This document shows positions 1 to 5,869 of a stretch of DNA of 6,128 bases, piece by piece (position 1 is the first letter of the stretch; the number at the start of each line of letters is the position of its first letter). The stretch spans positions 1 to 6,128 of the forward strand of contig JAQURI010000095.1 in assembly GCA_028715665.1 (NCBI GenBank). The letters run 5' to 3'. The stretch is from Candidatus Ratteibacteria bacterium (GTDB lineage Bacteria > CAIJMQ01). The position numbers were made by a program, and so were the translations under genes. The notes beneath the pieces were generated by a model. The model was not told the DNA's origin and made no database searches. It worked only from the letters and a program-made list of their open reading frames with translations.

Positions 1-1
1 A

Positions 2-388
2 CTCCTAAATACCAAGGGTTTCGTTCTTGAAACCACAACAAGAAATATCTTCATGGTGAAAGGCAGTAAACTCATTACTCCGCCCGTTGATTCCGGAATA
101 CTCCCCGGCATAACAAGAGCAAAAATTTTGGAGATAGCTCCCACTGTCGGCTTGAAAGTAGAAGAAAAACTCGTAAAGCCGGATTTTCTAAAATCCTGCG
201 ACGAAGTTTTCCTAACTTCATCGCTAATTGAAGTGATGCCTATTGTTAAGATGAAGCTCCACAATGCTTCTAATAATCGTGGAGCGAAACCCCGCACCCA
301 ACGTGGTGCGTGGGTAGATATTGGTAATGGAAAACCCGGGCAATATGCGGTAGTATTGAGGGAGAAGTATAGGGAGTTAATAGGATAA
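2..388 (+). CDS. Class IV (fold-type IV) PLP enzyme, aminotransferase / aminodeoxychorismate lyase-like, 5'-truncated
   Basis: The reading frame is open from the left edge and the visible 128 codons are the C-terminal half of a fold-type-IV PLP enzyme. The ATG at 53 is internal: the family motif ETTTRNIF, whose Glu normally contacts the PLP pyridine nitrogen, begins upstream of it in the same frame. Next comes the TPP...LPGITR segment (phosphate-binding loop), then DEVFLTSSLIEVMPI, the second phosphate-contacting strand. Family members are branched-chain aminotransferase (IlvE), D-amino-acid aminotransferase and 4-amino-4-deoxychorismate lyase (PabC). SSLIEVMPI resembles the N-[AS]-L-x3-[MV]-P-V pattern of PabC more than the GTAAE-x2-P pattern of IlvE, so I lean to PabC or an unassigned class IV enzyme. 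The substrate cannot be settled without the N-terminal half. The gene ends 4 bases before the next one, so the two are probably co-transcribed. Confidence 0.85.
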   Translation, partial: LLNTKGFVLETTTRNIFMVKGSKLITPPVDSGILPGITRAKILEIAPTVGLKVEEKLVKPDFLKSCDEVFLTSSLIEVMPIVKMKLHNASNNRGAKPRTQRGAWVDIGNGKPGQYAVVLREKYRELIG

Positions 389-392
389 AAAA

Positions 393-1154
393 ATGAAAGC
401 GCCTATATTAGAATACGATCCATCAAGAAAAGTAATTATTGACCCACAAAAGTTAATAAAACCTCTCAATATTTCAGAATATTGCGTGCTCTGCTTTTTT
501 CAAGAAGTAATAAATGAAATAGTAAAAAAAGAAAAAGCAAAAATAGTATATACCTGTAAAAGTGAAATCGGTGAACATCCTATATATGAGATGAAATTCC
601 AAGGAAAAAGAATTACCTTTTTCCATCCCGGAGTTGGAGCACCGCTTGCAGCGGGATTGTTTGAAGAAGTTATAGCTTTAGGATGTAAAAAATTTATTGC
701 CTGCGGCGGTGCAGGCATTTTAGATAAGAGTTTTCAAGTCGGACATATCATTATCCCAACGAGCGCTATCAGAGATGAAGGAACATCATATCATTATTTA
801 CCGCCGTCAAGAGAGGTGGAAGCAAGTAAGAAAGGCGTTGTGTCTATAGAAAAAGTCCTTAAAAAATATTGTATCAAGTATATAAAAGGTAAAACTTGGA
901 CTACCGATGCTTTTTATCGTGAGACACCAGACAAAATTAAACGTCGAAAACTTGAGGGATGCCTATCCGTAGAAATGGAATCAGCCGCATTCTTTGCTGT
1001 CGCAAAATACAGAAAAGTAGATTTTGCACAACTACTATATAGTGGAGACGATGTAAGCAGTGAAGAGTGGGATTCCCGAAAATGCCATCCGAGAGTACCA
1101 ATTCGTACAAAGGCATTCTATCTGGCGGCAGAATCCTGTCTTAATATGAAATAA
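393..1154 (+). CDS. Nucleoside phosphorylase (PNP/UDP family, uridine phosphorylase-like)
   Basis: This 253-residue protein has the usual length for a trimeric/hexameric PNP/UDP-family phosphorylase, a cytoplasmic enzyme that splits nucleosides with phosphate into base plus ribose-1-phosphate in salvage. Visible motifs are HPGVGAP (78-84, phosphate/ribose loop), CGGAGIL (104-110), RDEGTSYHYLPP (127-138) and VEMESAAF (193-200); Met195 and Glu196 match the ribose-binding pair of this family. SGDD (217-220) lies where the catalytic Asp of purine nucleoside phosphorylases is expected. The sequence leans towards the uridine phosphorylase side, but base preference cannot be read from it. The ATG is preceded by AGGA (382-385) with a 7-base spacer. 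By eye the gene has more A-runs and AAA/ATA codons than the genes further right, which may mean different ancestry. It follows the upstream PLP enzyme gene by 4 bases, and 14 bases separate it from the next gene. Confidence 0.88.
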   Translation: MKAPILEYDPSRKVIIDPQKLIKPLNISEYCVLCFFQEVINEIVKKEKAKIVYTCKSEIGEHPIYEMKFQGKRITFFHPGVGAPLAAGLFEEVIALGCKKFIACGGAGILDKSFQVGHIIIPTSAIRDEGTSYHYLPPSREVEASKKGVVSIEKVLKKYCIKYIKGKTWTTDAFYRETPDKIKRRKLEGCLSVEMESAAFFAVAKYRKVDFAQLLYSGDDVSSEEWDSRKCHPRVPIRTKAFYLAAESCLNMK

Positions 1155-1168
1155 ATAGAGGTCACATC

Positions 1169-1384
1169 ATGACCGAATTCATCGATTACACAGCGGTTTT
1201 ATCTACGTGTAACCCGGGCGATATAGCTTTTATTAAGTCTATATTGAATGCCGAAAGCATTACCTATTTTTTCCAGGGAGAAAATTTTGTATATATGGCA
1301 TATCCTACGCCTGCAAACCTTATGGTCAAGAAGGACGAAGTCGAAAAAGCAAGGGAACTTTTAAAAGATTTCAAATTTTCTTAG
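1169..1384 (+). CDS. Small DUF2007-type (putative signal-transducing) protein
   Basis: This 71-residue protein fits the DUF2007 pattern. It opens with a strand, then the NPGDIAFIKSIL helix (15-26), then an 'ES-ITYFF' strand (29-35), and ends with a strand plus helix in which KKDEVEKARELLKDF (54-68) is the typical 'V..eD.e.A.elL' ending. The family is widespread in bacteria and its biochemical role is unknown; the 'signal transducing' label is only a database name. I see no signal peptide or membrane segment. GAGG (1158-1161) sits 7 bases before the ATG and supports the start. It is probably the last gene of the left-hand operon. The convergent transporter gene ends 26 bases further on, and I found no clear hairpin-plus-T-run terminator in that gap. 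Confidence 0.8.
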   Translation: MTEFIDYTAVLSTCNPGDIAFIKSILNAESITYFFQGENFVYMAYPTPANLMVKKDEVEKARELLKDFKFS

Positions 1385-1410
1385 AGACTGCCACGCCTTC
1401 CATCTTATCT

Positions 1411-2895
1411 TTATTCCACTGACGGATTTTCTGCCGCGGGTAGTTCCGCCACGAGCGGCGGGATGACCGGTATGGGCTCTTCGATTACGCGCATTGTTTT
1501 CCATTTGCCCTGCAAAAAACGGAACAGAAACGAGAAACCCATGACGATTACATATAACGAGAAGATAATCCATGCCGCGTAAATGCCTTTATTAAAGATA
1601 ACAAGCGCGATATAGGTCGGGACGACAAGGAGGAATAAAGACAAGACCACGATTACTTTCAGGACAAAGCGTGTATCGCCGGCGCCTTTTATTGCGGAAG
1701 AGAAAATTATGTTTAAAGTATCAAAAACCGCGTAAACAGCCACGAAACGCAGAAGCACCCGTGCAATTTGCCTTATGGATTCGAAAGTTTCCGCGTGTGC
1801 TTGCGCAGAAAAAGGTTTCAAAAATAAGTCGGGCATTGCCATATAGAAAAAAGCGATGATGAGAGTATAAACAATTGTAAGATGAAAACCGGAGTACGTG
1901 CTTCTTTCAGCAAGTCCGGGATTATTTTTGCCGAGCGATTGGCCTACAAGGATAGAGACCGCTATCCCGATGCCGATCATCGGCATAAACGCAAGCGTGT
2001 TTATATTGAAGGCGATATTTGTGGCGGCGAGATTTATCGTTCCCAAACGTCCCGCAAGAAGAAGGAATATGCTGAATCCGACCATATCCATAGAGAATTG
2101 GATACCGCTGGGCAAGCCGAAATGCATAAGGCGTTTGAAAAGATTGGCATTAAGACGGAAACCTTTTAGAGTATGGTAGAGTTTGTTATATGATTTTTTG
2201 CAAAACAACATGAGATAGACAAAAAAAGCAAAGAATCCCGAGATAACCGTAGCCAATGCCGCGCCTTTCATTCCCATTTCTGGCAGTCCCCAATGCCCGA
2301 ATATCATCGCATAATCAAGAGTTAAATTTACCAAAGTCGCGGAGATATTTACCCACATGATGGGCCAGGTTTTGCCGCGTCCGGAAAAAAATCCGCCCAT
2401 AGCGGACGAAGCGATTCCCGGGAATGCTCCGAGACATAATACCTGGAAGTAAATCACTTCGTTTGCCTGAATCAGGGGTTCATGTCCGATTAACGCGAAT
2501 GCCGGAGGGGCTAAGGGGATTAAGATAAGATGAATTATTCCGCCCGCTAAAGCAATGTATATGCCCTGCCAAATTGAAGGACCTATTCTTTTATATATTC
2601 CCGCGCCGTAATACTGGGCGACAAAAGTGCCCGCATAACTTGCCGTGCCTATAAAAAGGCTCATTATGGTAAAGTTAAGCATTCCTGCAGGCATTGCCGC
2701 AGCAATTGCTTCGGGCGAATACCAGGTAAGAAACATCCTGTCCACAAAATGCTGGACTGCCCATGAACTGGTGCTTAAGATTAACGGAACGGCTACCACC
2801 AATATATCACGGTAGCCGTTTTCACAGCGCCATCTATTAATTAACCCCGTAGATATTTTTTTAATCAACAGGGTGAACCAGCGTATTATTTCCAT
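1411..2895 (-). CDS. MATE-family multidrug/cation antiporter
   Basis: This 494-residue inner-membrane protein has about 12 hydrophobic segments (roughly 30-50, 70-95, 110-133, 146-170, 178-200, 211-232, 263-283, 290-318, 336-356, 375-400, 412-433, 438-460). That is the two-bundle MATE fold, which exports cationic compounds in exchange for Na+ or H+. Family motifs are visible in order: VDRMFLTWYSPEAIAAA (51-67), VAQYYGAG (92-99), SGRGKT (171-176), N190-x3-D194 followed by IFG, MGMKGAALAT (207-216), VGQSLGKNN (317-325) in the second half, and KGAGDTRF (403-410). The substrate cannot be predicted. A Pro/Glu-rich tail (about 470-494) follows the last helix and probably lies in the cytoplasm. No good Shine-Dalgarno sequence precedes the ATG and I found no convincing minus-strand promoter in the 102 bases shared with the divergent gene, so the start is less certain than the identity. 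The transporter is convergent with the left operon and divergent from the right genes, so it is its own unit. Confidence 0.93.
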   Translation of the reverse strand: MEIIRWFTLLIKKISTGLINRWRCENGYRDILVVAVPLILSTSSWAVQHFVDRMFLTWYSPEAIAAAMPAGMLNFTIMSLFIGTASYAGTFVAQYYGAGIYKRIGPSIWQGIYIALAGGIIHLILIPLAPPAFALIGHEPLIQANEVIYFQVLCLGAFPGIASSAMGGFFSGRGKTWPIMWVNISATLVNLTLDYAMIFGHWGLPEMGMKGAALATVISGFFAFFVYLMLFCKKSYNKLYHTLKGFRLNANLFKRLMHFGLPSGIQFSMDMVGFSIFLLLAGRLGTINLAATNIAFNINTLAFMPMIGIGIAVSILVGQSLGKNNPGLAERSTYSGFHLTIVYTLIIAFFYMAMPDLFLKPFSAQAHAETFESIRQIARVLLRFVAVYAVFDTLNIIFSSAIKGAGDTRFVLKVIVVLSLFLLVVPTYIALVIFNKGIYAAWIIFSLYVIVMGFSFLFRFLQGKWKTMRVIEEPIPVIPPLVAELPAAENPSVE

Positions 2896-2931
2896 GATTT
2901 TCTATATAATAAACAATTTATAATCAGAATT

Positions 2932-2961
2932 TTGACATATTACCATTTATATTTCTATAAT
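2932..2961 (+). promoter_or_regulatory. Consensus sigma70-type promoter
   Basis: A perfect -35 TTGACA (2932-2937) and a perfect -10 TATAAT (2956-2961) are separated by 18 bases. Predicted transcription starts near 2968, giving a leader of about 30 bases before the ATG at 2998. It lies in the divergent gap and points towards the LURP-one-like and HAD genes. I see no clear operator palindrome around it, which suggests constitutive housekeeping transcription (inference). Confidence 0.82.
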
Positions 2962-2985
2962 TGCCTTAAATTTTAACCGAGTAAC

Positions 2986-2992
2986 AAGGAGA
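2986..2992 (+). promoter_or_regulatory. Strong Shine-Dalgarno site
   Basis: AAGGAGA, with GGAG at 2988-2991, lies 6 bases before the ATG at 2998. It fixes the start of the LURP-one-like gene and shows the host uses a canonical anti-SD. Confidence 0.85.
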
Positions 2993-2997
2993 AAAAA

Positions 2998-3579
2998 ATG
3001 AATTCGGCTTTCCAGCATAAAGAATATTTATTCAGAAGAAAAGTTTTCACTCTTTTAGGGGCGGCATTTCACGTATATGACGAAAATAAAAATGTCGTGT
3101 TCTATTCCCGCCAAAAAGTTTTCAGAATAAGAGAAGATTTCAGGGTCTATTCCGATGAAAGCATGAAGCAGGAAATTTTAACAATAAAAACTCCTCATAT
3201 TCTTGATATTTGGGCAACTTATAATGTACAAGACCCGACCACAGGCGAAAATGTGGGCAGCATAAAGCGAAGAGCTTTAAAGTCCATTCTTAGAGATGAG
3301 TGGACGTTCTTTTCTCCCGATGAGAAAGAAATAGGAAATTTAATCGAAAGAAGTTGGTTGAGAGCCCTCGCAAGCAGGTTTCTTAGTAACTTAATTCCGC
3401 AAGTATATGTGATTACAGCCGGAGCAGGCGGGCAGGAAATAGCGGATATTAAACGGCACTTTAATCCTTTCATATTGCGTTACACCATGAAAATAATCGT
3501 CCCCCAAGTTCTTGATCCCAGATTACTTATTGCGTCGGGAATTCTTTTGGCAGGAATAGAAAGAAGACAGGAGAATTAA
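2998..3579 (+). CDS. LURP-one-related / tubby-like fold (scramblase-like) protein
   Basis: This 193-residue protein matches the bacterial LURP-one-related (LOR) pattern, a tubby-like beta-barrel shared with phospholipid scramblases. Repeated beta-strand units are visible: FRRKVFTLLGAAFHVYDENK (12-31), VVFYSRQKVFRIREDFRVYSDE (33-54), the DIWATYNVQD strand (70-79) followed by GENVGSIKRR (83-92), the SILRDEW unit (96-102), and IPQVYVITA (133-141). The end, DPRLLIASGILLAGIE (173-188), is the hydrophobic C-terminal helix that in this fold threads through the barrel; it should not be read as a simple membrane anchor. The molecular function of bacterial LOR proteins is poorly known; lipid binding or membrane association is inference from the fold. 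The start is fixed by a strong SD. The downstream HAD gene begins 12 bases after the stop and is probably co-transcribed from the promoter at 2932. Confidence 0.78.
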   Translation: MNSAFQHKEYLFRRKVFTLLGAAFHVYDENKNVVFYSRQKVFRIREDFRVYSDESMKQEILTIKTPHILDIWATYNVQDPTTGENVGSIKRRALKSILRDEWTFFSPDEKEIGNLIERSWLRALASRFLSNLIPQVYVITAGAGGQEIADIKRHFNPFILRYTMKIIVPQVLDPRLLIASGILLAGIERRQEN

Positions 3580-3591
3580 TTTTACATTGCA

Positions 3592-4248
3592 ATGAAAAAG
3601 GGCATAATCTGGGATATGGACGGGGTTTTAGTCGACACAACCCGCCATCATTACCAGTCGTGGCTGAAAATTCTAACAGGAATCAGAAACGATTTCTCAT
3701 GGGAAGAGTTTACCAGTTCTTTCGGAATGAGAAACGACCTAATTATCCCTAAAGTTTTCAGAAAAGAATTCCCTAAAGAAGAATTAATTACTATAGATGA
3801 AAAGAAGGAAGCAACGTTTAGAAAATTAGCAAAAGGCAAATTAAAACCCTTGGACGGTTTGGTGGACTTATTGAAAGCTTTGAAAAAAGACGGATTCAAG
3901 ATGGCGGTGGCAAGCAGCGGAACGCCGGAAAACGTGAAAATGGTTATTGAAGATTGCGGTTTGACACGATTTTTTTCGGCGTTCACCAACGGAAGCGAAG
4001 TTAAACACAGCAAACCCGACCCGGAAATATTTCTTCTGGCAAGTGAAAAATTGCACGTTCCGCCATCTCGATGTGTTGTCGTAGAAGATGCGCCAGCAGG
4101 CATTCAAGGGGCAAAAAGCGCGGGAATGAAATGCATCGCGATAACATCCACTCATAAAAAAGAATCGCTCAAAAAAGCGGACATTATCGTTGACAAATAC
4201 GAACAATTAAGTCCCGAAATTTTCGACGAACTCATGGGACTTGTTTAA
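3592..4248 (+). CDS. HAD-superfamily phosphatase/mutase, beta-phosphoglucomutase-like
   Basis: All four HAD motifs are present in this 218-residue protein. Motif I is DMDGVLVDT (8-16), with nucleophile Asp8 and acid/base Asp10. Motif II is VASSG (106-110). Motif III is SKPDP (140-144) with Lys141. Motif IV is VVVEDAPAGIQGAKSAGM (162-179) with Glu165-Asp166 for Mg2+. An alpha-helical cap (about 16-85) inserted right after motif I makes it a subclass I HAD of the beta-phosphoglucomutase/phosphoglycolate phosphatase group, acting on small phosphorylated metabolites in the cytoplasm. The exact substrate cannot be predicted; its neighbours give no sugar pathway context. The start is supported by Asp8 lying at the expected distance. 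The nearest SD, AGGAG (3569-3573), is 18 bases upstream and inside the preceding gene, which is unusually far, so translation may be coupled to the LOR gene, whose stop lies 15 bases upstream in the same frame. Confidence 0.9.
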   Translation: MKKGIIWDMDGVLVDTTRHHYQSWLKILTGIRNDFSWEEFTSSFGMRNDLIIPKVFRKEFPKEELITIDEKKEATFRKLAKGKLKPLDGLVDLLKALKKDGFKMAVASSGTPENVKMVIEDCGLTRFFSAFTNGSEVKHSKPDPEIFLLASEKLHVPPSRCVVVEDAPAGIQGAKSAGMKCIAITSTHKKESLKKADIIVDKYEQLSPEIFDELMGLV

Positions 4249-4260
4249 ATAATTTCGGGA
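4212..4260. repeat. Perfect 10-bp inverted repeat spanning the end of the HAD gene
   Basis: TCCCGAAATT (4212-4221) and AATTTCGGGA (4251-4260) are exact reverse complements separated by 29 bases; the left arm lies in the HAD coding region and the right arm just after its stop. The RNA could form a hairpin between the HAD gene and the promoter of the next operon. No T-run follows, so it is not a standard intrinsic terminator; it could stabilise the 3' end of the mRNA or be chance. Confidence 0.4.
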
Positions 4261-4265
4261 GGAAC

Positions 4266-4294
4266 TTGAAATTTACAAACATATTAGTTATAAA
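4266..4294 (+). promoter_or_regulatory. Sigma70-type promoter of the arginine decarboxylase-agmatinase operon
   Basis: A -35 TTGAAA (4266-4271) and a -10 TATAAA (4289-4294) are separated by exactly 17 bases, one mismatch from consensus in each box. The predicted transcription start is near 4301, leaving a leader of about 55 bases. The 107-base gap is AT-rich, so some chance matches are expected, but spacing and position both fit. Confidence 0.6.
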
Positions 4295-4338
4295 TGCAAT
4301 TAAATATTTTGATTTTAAAAATAAAAAGTTTTCCATTG

Positions 4339-4345
4339 AAAGGAG
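4339..4345 (+). promoter_or_regulatory. Shine-Dalgarno site of the arginine decarboxylase gene
   Basis: AAAGGAG ends 10 bases before the ATG at 4356. It is strong in sequence though at the long end of normal spacing. It supports the 184-residue product and the use of Met at 4356. Confidence 0.75.
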
Positions 4346-4355
4346 AAAATAAAAA

Positions 4356-4910
4356 ATGAGCGTTATAGTGCCGGCAAAAGTCTTTTTGACCAAAGGGGTC
4401 GGAATACATAAGGATAAATTAGCATCATTCGAGCTTGCTTTAAGAGGTGCTGGAATAGAAAAGTGCAACCTTGTTTATGTGTCAAGCATCTTGCCGCCCA
4501 ATTGCAAAATGATACCCAAAGAGGAAGGACTGTCATATCTGAAAGCGGGACAGATAACATATTGCGTTATGGCAAAAAACGAAACGTGCGAACCTAATAG
4601 GCTGATTTCCGCAGCAATCGGCGTCGCTATCCCTAAAGGCAACGAAAGTTACGGATATTTGTCCGAACATCACGCTTTCGGAGAAATAGCCCCCAAAGCA
4701 GGGGAATATGCCGAAGATTTGGCGGCAACGATGTTAGCGACAACTTTAGGCATCCCCTTTGATACGGAGCAAGCATGGGAAGAAAGGGAACAGATATATA
4801 AAGCAAGCGGACACATATTTAAAACAACCCATATCTGTCAATCCGACGAAGGCAATAAAGACGGATTGTGGACTACGGTGCTTGCGGCGGCGGTATTTGT
4901 TCCCGAATAA
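4356..4910 (+). CDS. pdaD: Pyruvoyl-dependent arginine decarboxylase
   Basis: The enzyme decarboxylates arginine to agmatine plus CO2, the first step of putrescine/spermidine synthesis. It uses a protein-derived pyruvoyl group rather than PLP. The 184-residue length fits the single-domain proenzyme of this family. The self-cleavage region is visible as YVSSILPP (41-48): by family knowledge the chain breaks between Ser43 and Ser44, and Ser44 becomes the pyruvoyl group on the alpha subunit. Asn38 lies where the archaeal enzyme has its processing-site Asn. [10 protein letters not shown] (101-110) contains Glu104, the likely counterpart of the catalytic Glu. N-terminal [11 protein letters not shown] (6-16) is also typical. 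A histidine decarboxylase of the same fold is less likely because of these motifs and the agmatinase 19 bases downstream, which would use its product. The pair probably forms one operon from the promoter at 4266. Confidence 0.93.
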   Translation: MSVIVPAKVFLTKGVGIHKDKLASFELALRGAGIEKCNLVYVSSILPPNCKMIPKEEGLSYLKAGQITYCVMAKNETCEPNRLISAAIGVAIPKGNESYGYLSEHHAFGEIAPKAGEYAEDLAATMLATTLGIPFDTEQAWEEREQIYKASGHIFKTTHICQSDEGNKDGLWTTVLAAAVFVPE

Positions 4911-4929
4911 AGAAAAAACTCTAAATAAA

Positions 4930-5796
4930 ATGGCTGCAGAAACAAAAAGTAAGATTCCCGATAATTTCGGCGGATTGCCCGAAGAATTCTCAAGTTATAA
5001 AACATCAAAAATAGTTATCCTGCCCGTTCCCTTCGATAAAACCACTTCTTGGCTCAAAGGTTCGGACAAAGGACCTAAAGCATTAATAGAAGCTTCCAAA
5101 AATATGGAACTTTACGATATCGAAACGGGTTCGGAAGTTTACAAAAAAGGAATATTCACCGAGAAACCTATTATTGCAAAAGATTCGGGTTCGATACTGA
5201 CGGGGGTTCAAGGGAAAGTAAGAAATCTTTTGAAAGACGGCAAGTTCGTTGTGACTATTGGCGGAGAACATTCCATTTCCACCGCTCCGATTAAAGCCCA
5301 TGCCGAGGTTTTCCCAGACATGTCCATATTACATCTTGACGCGCATTCGGATAGAAGAGACGCGTATGAAGGCAACAAATATAGCCATGCGAGTGTTATA
5401 GCAAGAGTAAACGAAATAACAAGCAAAGTTGTTTCTGTGGGAATCAGAAGCATGGACTCTTCGGAACTCGAAAACATCAAAAAAAATAAAGTTTTTTATG
5501 CCCATGAAATTTTTAAATCCGAGGATTGGATCAATGAAGCGATAAGCAACCTTTCGGGAAACGTTTATGTGACTTTGGACCTGGATGTGTTCGATTCAAG
5601 CATAATGCCTTCAACGGGTACCCCCGAACCGGGCGGTCTGACATGGCAGCAGGTAACGGATTTGCTAAAAGCGGTTTCGGAAAATAAAAACATTGTTGGA
5701 GCCGATGTCGTCGAGTTATGCCCGTCTGAAAATAAGGCCCCTGATTTCCTTGCCGCAAAACTTATTTATAAACTGTTAAGTTATAAATTCGCATAG
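4930..5796 (+). CDS. speB: Agmatinase (ureohydrolase family)
   Basis: It hydrolyses agmatine to putrescine and urea, completing the route begun by the upstream decarboxylase. At 288 residues it has normal family length. The binuclear Mn site is intact: GGEHS (111-115, His114), LDAHSD (136-141, Asp137, His139, Asp141) and LDLDVFD (216-222, Asp217, Asp219). VELCP (261-265) carries the conserved active-site Glu262. YSHAS (151-155) replaces the SHGT seen in enterobacterial SpeB, and FDSS replaces the common FDP after the metal ligands; both are tolerated variations in the wider family. Arginase is the main alternative, but pairing with arginine decarboxylase argues for agmatinase. I chose the ATG at 4930, although the frame stays open upstream to 4759, because the extension lies inside the decarboxylase gene and is not family-like. 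The start has no strong SD (only AAAGAAAA about 12-18 bases before it), so translation is probably coupled to the decarboxylase. Confidence 0.92.
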   Translation: MAAETKSKIPDNFGGLPEEFSSYKTSKIVILPVPFDKTTSWLKGSDKGPKALIEASKNMELYDIETGSEVYKKGIFTEKPIIAKDSGSILTGVQGKVRNLLKDGKFVVTIGGEHSISTAPIKAHAEVFPDMSILHLDAHSDRRDAYEGNKYSHASVIARVNEITSKVVSVGIRSMDSSELENIKKNKVFYAHEIFKSEDWINEAISNLSGNVYVTLDLDVFDSSIMPSTGTPEPGGLTWQQVTDLLKAVSENKNIVGADVVELCPSENKAPDFLAAKLIYKLLSYKFA

Positions 5797-5830
5797 GTTC
5801 CATCTTTCCTTTTAACCCCATTCGGTTTTA

Positions 5831-5859
5831 TTGAAAACAGCACTATATTGTGGTACGAT
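5831..5859 (+). promoter_or_regulatory. Extended -10 promoter of thiC
   Basis: A -35 TTGAAA (5831-5836), a 17-base spacer and a -10 TACGAT (5854-5859) preceded by TGG (5851-5853, an extended -10 TGn) form a good sigma70-type promoter. The predicted start of transcription is near 5866, only about 4 bases before the thiC ATG at 5870, so the mRNA would be almost leaderless. Confidence 0.6.
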
Positions 5860-5869
5860 TGCCCCTGCT

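Noticed and set aside
173..189. CRISPR, tRNA, insertion-sequence or tandem repeat signals anywhere in the window
   Set aside because: Scanning found no regularly spaced repeats, terminal inverted repeats with a transposase, or tRNA-like cloverleaf; nearly all sequence is explained by protein genes.
1385..1410. Bidirectional terminator between the DUF2007 and MATE genes
   Set aside because: The 26-base gap has no evident GC-rich stem followed by a T-run on either strand.
1882..2179. Two plus-strand frames of about 95 codons opposite the MATE gene
   Set aside because: They lie wholly antisense to a gene with clear family motifs, overlap each other and show no domain pattern or ribosome site.
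3651..4206. Minus-strand frames opposite the HAD gene (up to 150 codons)
   Set aside because: All four HAD motifs are on the plus strand; the antisense frames are low-complexity Ser/Phe-rich shadows.
4266..4352. 28-codon TTG-started frame ending just before the arginine decarboxylase ATG, considered as a leader peptide
   Set aside because: The GGGAGG upstream is only about 3 bases from the TTG, the sequence is AT-rich with no Arg run or other attenuator sign, and the TTG overlaps the predicted -35 box, so it would not be on the operon's own transcript.
4759..4929. In-frame upstream extension of the agmatinase by 57 codons
   Set aside because: It lies almost entirely inside the arginine decarboxylase gene, is basic and Cys/Arg-rich without family similarity, and the ATG at 4930 gives the normal family N-terminus.
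5797..5869. TPP riboswitch before thiC
   Set aside because: The gap is too short and the conserved core elements are not visible.
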